The translations under genes and the position numbers were made by a program. The notes beneath the pieces are model-generated. The model did no database searches. It worked only from the letters and a program-made list of their open reading frames with translations, and had not been told where the DNA came from. 39,699 nucleotides of DNA from Lentisphaeria bacterium (GTDB lineage Bacteria > Verrucomicrobiota > Lentisphaeria > Victivallales > Victivallaceae): positions 1 to 39,699 of the forward strand of contig JAFQLP010000033.1 in assembly GCA_017414565.1 (NCBI GenBank), read 5' to 3'. Shown in pieces: positions 31,231 to 39,699 of the stretch (within the stretch, counting starts at the first letter, position 1; each line of letters opens with the position of its first letter).

Positions 31231-33065
31231 ACCGCAACGGATGGCTGATATTCTGGTTGATACTGCTGTTTGCGGCGGTCTGTTTTTTCGGAATATTGAC
31301 GATCAATGCCATCGACCGGTTGAATGCTTCGGTCCGGGAATGGAAGGCCGGAGCGGAGCGTGCCGGGGCAATGCCGGCGGCCGCCGCACCGGCAGCGGTG
31401 CCGGTCGTTGCCGCGGGTGCGGAACCGGTTGCCAACCGGGCGTACTTCGATCCGGCGGCCGTTGATGGCGGCCGTCTGGTGGCGGCGATCCAGGCCGATC
31501 CGCAGAATCTCAATTATCTGATCAACAACGATGCCGCGACGGCGGAATTTCACGCGCTGGTGAATGCTTCGCTGGCGGCCACCGATTATGCCAATCCCGA
31601 TATCTGGCGGCCGATGATGGCGGAATCGTGGGAGATCTCGGAGGACCGTTTGAGCTACCATATCCGGTTGCGGCGGGGCATCCTGTGGCAGGATTTCACC
31701 GATCCGGTGACCGGGCGGCGGTGGGAAAACCGCGAGGTGACGGCGCATGACTTCAAATTTTTCATTGATGTCATCCGGAATCCGCAGGTGAATTGCGAGC
31801 CGTTGCGGGTCTATTATCAGGATCTGGATGGGATCGAGATCCTCAATGATTACGAATTCGTGGTCCGGTGGAAACGGAAATTTTACGGATCGCTCCGGTG
31901 TACCCTGGGGATGTCGCCGCTGGCCCGGCATCTGTATGCCGATTACCCGGAACCCTTCGACGGAGCCCGGTTCAATGAAGACAATGCCCGCAACCGGATG
32001 ATCGTGGGGTGCGGACCGTACCGGTTCGATCGCTGGGAAAAAGATGTGCGGGTGGTTTTTGTCCGCAATGAACAGTATTTCGGCAAACAGCTGGGGATCG
32101 CCCCGGCTTTGAAATACCGGGTCTTTGAGATGATCAAACTGCCGAATACCCGTTTTCAGGCATTGCTGGCCGGGCGGTTGGATCTGCTGGGGCTGACGCC
32201 GGAGCAGTGGGAACGGCGCACGGATATTCCGGAATTCGCCGATGGAAAATTGAAAAAATTCCAGTATCCGGGCCATGTTTACACCTACATCGGATACAAT
32301 CTCAAACTGCCGCTGTTTCAGGATTGCCGGGTGCGTCAGGCACTGACGATGCTGGTGGATCGGGAAAAGATCCTGCGGGATATTTACTGCGGGCTCGGAT
32401 TGGTTGCCACCGGACCGTTTTTCCCGGGCAGTCCCTATGCCGATCCGGCGATCAAACCGTGGCCGTTTGATGTGGCGGCGGCCCGGAAACTGCTGGCGGA
32501 AGCCGGTTGGCGCGATACCGATCAGGATGGTATTCTGGACCGGAACGGCGAAAAATTCAGTTTCACGATCATGCAGGTGGCATCGCATCCCCTGTAGCAG
32601 CGGATGCTGCCGATGATCAAGGAGACCATGGCTCTGGCGGGGGTGGAAATGAAGATCCAGCCGCTGGAGTGGTCGGTTTGTCTGCAACGGCTTCAGGAGC
32701 GAACCTTTGAAGCCTGCACGCTGGGGTGGACCTTGCCATCGGACCCGGACCCCTATCAGGTCTGGCATTCCTCCATGGCGGATGTGCCCGGTTCCAGCAA
32801 CCATATCGGGTACAGCAATCCGCAGCTCGACCGGTTGATCGAGGAATTGCGCGGTACCTTCGAGCGTGACCGCCGGGTGGAATTGTGCCGCGAGATCGGG
32901 GCGATCCTGCACGAGGACCAACCCTATACATTTCTGTTTGTTCCGATGACACTGACGGCCCTGTCGGGGCGTTACCGCAATGTGCGGGTGTTTCCGGATA
33001 CAGGGCTTGCCGTTGAAATTTTCTGGGTGCCTGCCGCTGAACAGCGGGCCGTGCCCGGTTTGTAA
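31227..33065 (+). pseudogene. Family 5 solute-binding protein interrupted by an in-frame TAG
   Basis: One continuous frame of 613 codons, starting in the ATGA overlap with lptF, is split by a TAG at codon 457 (32595-32597). The N-terminus has a membrane anchor (WLIFWLILLFAAVCFFGIL) and an Ala/Pro linker. The binding-protein body follows: PMMAESWEISEDRLSYHIRL, NRMIVGCGPYRFDRWEK, IGYNLKLPLFQDCRVRQAL. After the TAG the family sequence continues without loss (MLPMIKETMALAG, then GYSNPQLDRLIEELR to AVEIFWVP). It should bind peptides or similar ligands in the periplasm. Without readthrough the product lacks its last ~155 residues and is probably inactive. No permease genes are adjacent. Confidence 0.85.
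32595..32597 (+). other. In-frame amber codon in the solute-binding protein gene
   Basis: The context is CTG TAG CAG CGG. Coding character and family similarity continue in the same frame directly after it. A single C-to-T change in a CAG (Gln) codon would explain it. Other genes here (dprA, dnaJ, the FolM-like reductase) end in TAG, so TAG is a normal stop in this organism. Confidence 0.9.
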
Positions 33066-33081
33066 AGACCAAGGAGGAAAA

Positions 33082-33885
33082 ATGAGTATCAAAGTTACGG
33101 TGATCGGTGCTGCAGGGCGTATGGGACGCCGGTTGGTGGCCCATATTCTCGAAGCCTCTGATATGCAGTTGGCCGGGGCCATCGAATACGCGGGATCCCC
33201 GTTTATCGGACAGGATGCCGGGGTGTTGGCCGGGGTGCAGCCGGCGGGCGTTGCCATATCGTCCGATCTGGCGGCGGTGCTGGATGTGAGCGATGCGGTC
33301 ATTGATTTTGCCACCGGGCATGTGATCGAGGATGTGACCGCGGCGGTCAAGGCCGGTTGCAGTGCCGTGGTCGGCACAACGGCATTGACGGCGGAAATGA
33401 AGTCGCAATTGGCCGGATTGAGTGCCGATGGCGGCCGTCTGGTGGTGGCTTCCAATATGAGTGTCGGGGTCAATCTGCTGTTCAAACTGGCGGCGGAAGC
33501 GGCCCGGCTGCTGGACGGGTACGATATTGAGATCGTGGAAATGCACCACAACCAGAAAAAAGATGCCCCCTCCGGTACGGCGGTGCGGCTGGCCGAGATC
33601 ATCTGCGAAAGCACCGGGCGCGATTACGATACCGATGTCCGGCACGGCCGGGAAGGCATGGTCGGCGCGCGGACGGCGCGGGAGATCGGGATGCACGCTC
33701 TCCGCGGCGGTGATGTAGTCGGCGATCACACCGTGGTCTTTGCCGTCGGCGGGGAACGGGTGGAATTGACCCACAAGGCATCCAGCCGTGATACCTTTGT
33801 CATGGGGGCGTTGCGGGCGGTCCGTTTTCTGGCGGCGGCGAAGCCGGGGTTGTATGATATGCAGGATGTGCTCGGACTCAAATGA
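33082..33885 (+). CDS. dapB: 4-hydroxy-tetrahydrodipicolinate reductase
   Basis: 267 residues, normal length. It reduces HTPA to tetrahydrodipicolinate in the lysine and diaminopimelate pathway with NAD(P)H. The nucleotide loop is VIGAAGRMGRRLV, the central signature is VEMHHNQKKDAPSGTAVRLA, which holds the catalytic His and the substrate Lys, and ASNMSVGVNLLFKL precedes it. AGGAGG lies 4 bases before the ATG at 33082. The stop overlaps the lpxB start (ATGA). Confidence 0.96.
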   Translation: MSIKVTVIGAAGRMGRRLVAHILEASDMQLAGAIEYAGSPFIGQDAGVLAGVQPAGVAISSDLAAVLDVSDAVIDFATGHVIEDVTAAVKAGCSAVVGTTALTAEMKSQLAGLSADGGRLVVASNMSVGVNLLFKLAAEAARLLDGYDIEIVEMHHNQKKDAPSGTAVRLAEIICESTGRDYDTDVRHGREGMVGARTAREIGMHALRGGDVVGDHTVVFAVGGERVELTHKASSRDTFVMGALRAVRFLAAAKPGLYDMQDVLGLK

Positions 33886-35054
33886 TCATGCGTCATTACT
33901 GGATCATAGCCGGAGAGACCTCCGGGGATATTTACGGGGCCCGGCTCGGTCGGGAATTGATCGAACTGGGGCGTCAGCACGGCGAAGAGGTCCGTATTTC
34001 CGGCATGGGCGGTGCCGCCATGCGGAAGGCGGGCTTCGATCTGAAGGTTGACTCCACGGAACTCGGGGTGGTCGGGATCTTTGAAGTGCTCGGCCTGATC
34101 GGGACGTTCATCCGGATTTTTTTCCGGCTGCTCAAAGAGGTGGAGCAGGAACGGCCGTCGGCGGTGATCCTGATCGATTATCCGGGATTCAACCTGCGTT
34201 TTGCCAAGCGTTTGCACCGGATGGGCATTCCGGTGATCTGGTATGTGTCGCCCCAGGTGTGGGTGTGGGGCAAAAAACGGCTGCCGGTATTGGCGGAGGT
34301 CTGCTCCAAAATGCTGGTGATTTTCCCTTTCGAGGTCGATGTTTACCGGCCGACCGGACTGGAGGCGGAATTTGTGGGGCATCCTTTAATCGACCTTTAC
34401 CGGGAACGGTGTGATCTTTCGATCGTCCGTGATCCCAATCTTTTTCTGCTGCTGCCCGGCAGCCGGAAACTGGAGGTCGCCCGGCTGCTGCCGCGGATGC
34501 TGGCAACCATTACCGGGGTGGCCAAAAAACATCCGGAGATGCGGTTCGTGCTGACATCGCCGCGGGAACGGGTGACGCAGCAGTGCCGCGAGATCGATGC
34601 GGCATTCCGGAAACGGCACCCGGATACGCCGCCGGTGGAATTCATCACCGGCCGCTCGGCGGAATTCCAGCAGCGGGCCGGGACCGGATTGGCGGCCAGC
34701 GGGACGGTGACGGTGGAAGCTGCGATCGCCGGCTTGCCGCTGGTGGTGGTTTACCGCATGAGTCTGCCGACACTCCTGATCGGTCTGGTGCTGGTGAAAT
34801 TGTACCGCGGATTCTTTACCATGACCAATATCATTGCCGGTTGGCGGGTGTACGAAGAATTCCTGCAGTGGCGGGTGCATCCCCGGCGGCTGATCCCGGC
34901 GGTGGAGCGGATCCTGCCCGGCGGTTCCCGGCGGCAGGAGGTGGAACGCGGGATGGCGGAAGTCCGGCATTTGCTTGAGCCGTCGCGGGACAGTGCCCTG
35001 CAACAGGCGGCCGAGTCCTGCTGGATGTTGCCGGTCGATAAAAAGGAGCTGTAA
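33882..35054 (+). CDS. lpxB: Lipid-A-disaccharide synthase
   Basis: 390 residues. It joins UDP-2,3-diacylglucosamine and lipid X to form the lipid A disaccharide at the inner membrane (GT19 family). Motifs are YWIIAGETSGDIYGARL (usually GEASGD), ILIDYPGFNLRFAKRL, WYVSPQVWVWGKKR, VGHPLID, LLLPGSRKLEVARLLP and AASGTVTVEAAIAGLP. The ATG overlaps the dapB stop. The LPS theme fits lptF upstream in the same unit; the first lpx genes are not in the window. Confidence 0.95.
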   Translation: MIMRHYWIIAGETSGDIYGARLGRELIELGRQHGEEVRISGMGGAAMRKAGFDLKVDSTELGVVGIFEVLGLIGTFIRIFFRLLKEVEQERPSAVILIDYPGFNLRFAKRLHRMGIPVIWYVSPQVWVWGKKRLPVLAEVCSKMLVIFPFEVDVYRPTGLEAEFVGHPLIDLYRERCDLSIVRDPNLFLLLPGSRKLEVARLLPRMLATITGVAKKHPEMRFVLTSPRERVTQQCREIDAAFRKRHPDTPPVEFITGRSAEFQQRAGTGLAASGTVTVEAAIAGLPLVVVYRMSLPTLLIGLVLVKLYRGFFTMTNIIAGWRVYEEFLQWRVHPRRLIPAVERILPGGSRRQEVERGMAEVRHLLEPSRDSALQQAAESCWMLPVDKKEL

Positions 35055-35055
35055 A

Positions 35056-35087
35056 AAACGCCGGATTCCGGTTGCGTTGCGGCGTTT
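35056..35087. other. Hairpin overlapping the carB promoter
   Basis: AAACGCCG (35056-35063) and CGGCGTTT (35080-35087) form an 8-bp stem with a 16-base loop right after lpxB. There is no T-run on the plus strand apart from the stem's own TTT; the A-run before it would give a T-run on the minus strand. It may end the lpxB operon weakly. The carB -35 box lies in the loop. Confidence 0.4.
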
Positions 35088-35099
35088 GTCGTGTATATT
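35072..35099 (+). promoter_or_regulatory. Candidate promoter of carB
   Basis: TTGCGT (35072-35077) and TATATT (35094-35099) are 16 bases apart, leaving a leader of about 60 bases before the carB ATG. Confidence 0.45.
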
Positions 35100-35165
35100 A
35101 AAGGTCGGGCTTTTTTCTGAGTTGTTTCGATAAAGAATGAACATATTTGCGAAAGGAAGTGTCTT

Positions 35166-38381
<3,216 letters not shown>

Positions 38382-38391
38382 TGCCGGGGCG

Positions 38392-38414
38392 GCGGCGGGC
38401 GTGATTCCCGCCGC
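38392..38414. other. GC-rich hairpin between carB and the RdgC-like gene
   Basis: GCGGCGGG (38392-38399) and CCCGCCGC (38407-38414) form an 8-bp perfect stem with a 7-base loop and no T-run. It lies 12 bases before the next start codon, directly upstream of its AAAGGA. It may protect or pause RNA between the two genes. Confidence 0.5.
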
Positions 38415-38426
38415 GGAAAGGATACG

Positions 38427-39530
38427 ATGGGATTTGACAACGGAAGTGTGACTTTTTCGATCTTTGAACTCAATGGTGAACTGCCGGCGGATGCGGTCGA
38501 ACTCTTTGCCGCCCGGAAAGCCGGTACGCTGGACAGCGTCAGCAGCGATCCCGAAGCGGAACCCCAGGTCGGCTGGGTGACCGGCCGGCATCTGCTCGAC
38601 AACGTGATCGACGATGTTTCGATCCATTGCGGCACCTGGCTGCATGTGGCCATGCGGACCGCCTGCCGGAAGTTGCCGGCATCGCTGCTGCAGGCGTTCT
38701 GCCGCCGCGAGGAGCAGGCGTATCTGGAGGTCAACCATGCGGATTTTGTGCCGGGTAAGAAACGGCGGGAGATCCGCGAAAGCGTGATCGCCCGTTATCT
38801 GCCGATGATGACACCGTCGCTGTCGGCATTGCCGGTTCTGATCGATCCGGCGGCGGGGGAGATGTATCTGGGAACGGGGTCTCCGGCCAAGATCGAAAGT
38901 TTTACCGATTTCTTTTATTCGACGCTCGGCGTTGATTTTGTGCAGTGGACTCCGGCGACGATGCTGGACCGGTTTTTCCAGACCACCGAGGCGGCGTTTC
39001 CGGCGATCCGTTTTGCCGATGTGCCGGGTGACGGCGAACCGGTGATCGGGCGCGATTTCCTGACCTGGCTCTGGTATTACAGCGAAACGACCGGCAAGAT
39101 CACCACCGAAGACGGGGAATTCGATCTGCTGATCGAGGGGCCGCTGACACTGGTGGATGCCTCCGAAGCCAATGGGGCCGAGGAAACGGTGATCCGCAAA
39201 GGCAACAGCCCCCAGCGCAGTGCCGAAGCAAAATCGGCTCTGGCGACCGGGAAAAAACTCAAAAAAGCGAAATTTTCGCTGACCCGCGATCCCGAGATCT
39301 GGAGCGGCACATTCGATGCTGACACATTCTCCTTCAGTTCGGTAAAATTGCCGGAAGGAGAGGCCATGGAGTCATTTGACCGGTTCCGGGAACGGCAGGA
39401 ATTCCTGCAGATCTTCAAGGGTGCCATGGAGGCATATTTTAAGGTTTTTGCCGGGACATTTCTGAAAGGCGATGCCGATAAGGCCATGAAACAGCTTCAG
39501 GAATGGGCCGCCGGACGGGATGCCATCTGA
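38427..39530 (+). CDS. RdgC-like recombination-associated protein
   Basis: 367 residues. Similarity to RdgC is judged by eye. A short N-terminal strand pattern is followed by VGWVTGRHLLD (RdgC: GWVPP), a basic region KKRREIRESVIARYLPMM (RdgC: LLPRAF), a strand VLIDPAAGEMYLGTGSPAKIE like the RdgC segment with VDCAS, and a C-terminal block SAEAKSALATGKKLKKAKFSL that resembles the GK-containing end of the ring-forming domain. E. coli RdgC binds DNA as a ring and limits RecA. This is a divergent homologue at best. AAAGGA precedes the ATG. It may be cotranscribed with carB and is closed by a terminator. Confidence 0.6.
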   Translation: MGFDNGSVTFSIFELNGELPADAVELFAARKAGTLDSVSSDPEAEPQVGWVTGRHLLDNVIDDVSIHCGTWLHVAMRTACRKLPASLLQAFCRREEQAYLEVNHADFVPGKKRREIRESVIARYLPMMTPSLSALPVLIDPAAGEMYLGTGSPAKIESFTDFFYSTLGVDFVQWTPATMLDRFFQTTEAAFPAIRFADVPGDGEPVIGRDFLTWLWYYSETTGKITTEDGEFDLLIEGPLTLVDASEANGAEETVIRKGNSPQRSAEAKSALATGKKLKKAKFSLTRDPEIWSGTFDADTFSFSSVKLPEGEAMESFDRFRERQEFLQIFKGAMEAYFKVFAGTFLKGDADKAMKQLQEWAAGRDAI

Positions 39531-39553
39531 TCCGGGTGTGAATGCCGGAATGT

Positions 39554-39599
39554 TCCTGCTGCCGCCGCGATAAAACCGGGTGACAGCAGGATTTTTTTT
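39554..39599 (+). terminator. Intrinsic terminator after the RdgC-like gene
   Basis: TCCTGCTG (39554-39561) and CAGCAGGA (39584-39591) form an 8-bp stem with a 22-base loop, followed by eight T (39592-39599). Confidence 0.8.
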
Positions 39600-39615
39600 G
39601 CATGGGAGGGCAATG

Positions 39616-39699
39616 ATGATGCAGGAATTTTATGTGGCATGCGGTGCGGATACGCCGGATGGCGGGATCTATCGCTGCCGGATCGGGGCGGACGGGAAA
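39616..39699 (+). CDS. N-terminus of a lactonase-family (beta-propeller) protein, partial
   Basis: Only the first 28 residues are in the window. They read MMQEFYVACGADTP then DGGIYRCRIGADGK, which fits the first blade of 6-phosphogluconolactonase-type seven-bladed propellers (YVGTY...GIY...D..G). Three ATGs stand in a row (39613, 39616, 39619). GGGAGGG at 39604-39610 best suits the second or third. The assignment rests on little sequence. Confidence 0.55.
   Translation, partial: MMQEFYVACGADTPDGGIYRCRIGADGK

Noticed and set aside
32595-32597. Genome-wide TAG recoding
   Set aside because: Three well-defined genes in the window (dprA, dnaJ, the FolM-like gene) end in TAG at the expected position.

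Overview
The window is a compact, GC-rich stretch of bacterial chromosome with about 40 genes and no sign of phage, plasmid, insertion sequence, CRISPR, rRNA or tRNA. A lipid A synthase (LpxB), an LptF/G-type LPS exporter and a WaaP-like LPS kinase show a Gram-negative cell with an outer membrane. The gene mix (truncated S10 ribosomal operon, short alanyl-tRNA synthetase, stand-alone NifX-like protein, Gfo/Idh/MocA oxidoreductase, xylose-isomerase-like barrel protein) and codon style suggest a member of the PVC group, perhaps Lentisphaerota. That assignment is an inference with modest confidence.

Layout. 1-2311: end of an S10-type operon (rplC', rplD, rplW, rplB, rpsS), closed by a strong terminator directly after rpsS. 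2327-6262: a thioredoxin on the minus strand, then alaS, a STAS protein and a Gfo/Idh/MocA oxidoreductase. 6278-7488 (minus): rplU-purC. 7669-8616: a family 2 glycosyltransferase, which meets a convergent stress/chaperone operon (minus: grpE-dnaJ-smpB-FolM-like reductase-esterase, 12498 to 8722) across a 49-bp tandem repeat. 12726-13867: a barrel protein and a NifX-like protein. 14044-18346: envelope genes waaP-like and cls, then a degenerate PilT/GspE-like protein, a signal peptidase I and a small anchored protein. 18382-20064 (minus): dus-marC. 20402-22231: dprA-ispD. 22193-26088: a YfcE-type phosphodiesterase, feoA-feoB and a DtxR-type regulator. 26160-29977 (minus): a DinG-like helicase and a YfhO-like membrane protein. 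30145-35054: lptF, a broken solute-binding protein, dapB, lpxB. 35166-39699: carB, an RdgC-like gene and the start of a lactonase-like gene.

Two themes recur. Genes are packed tightly: several same-strand pairs overlap by ATGA or TAATG, and two convergent pairs (ispD/yfcE and feoB/dtxR-like) overlap antisense by 39 and 63 bases. Promoters of the TTGaca-N16-18-TAtaaT type can be picked out by eye in most divergent gaps.

The most notable observations are: an in-frame TAG in an otherwise intact solute-binding protein; a PilT/GspE-like protein whose P-loop has been replaced; a 49-bp tandem repeat apparently copied from the junction of two convergent genes; a palindrome at the feoAB promoter next to a DtxR-family gene; and a ribosomal operon that ends after rpsS. 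I did not find a clear, wholly new multi-gene system.
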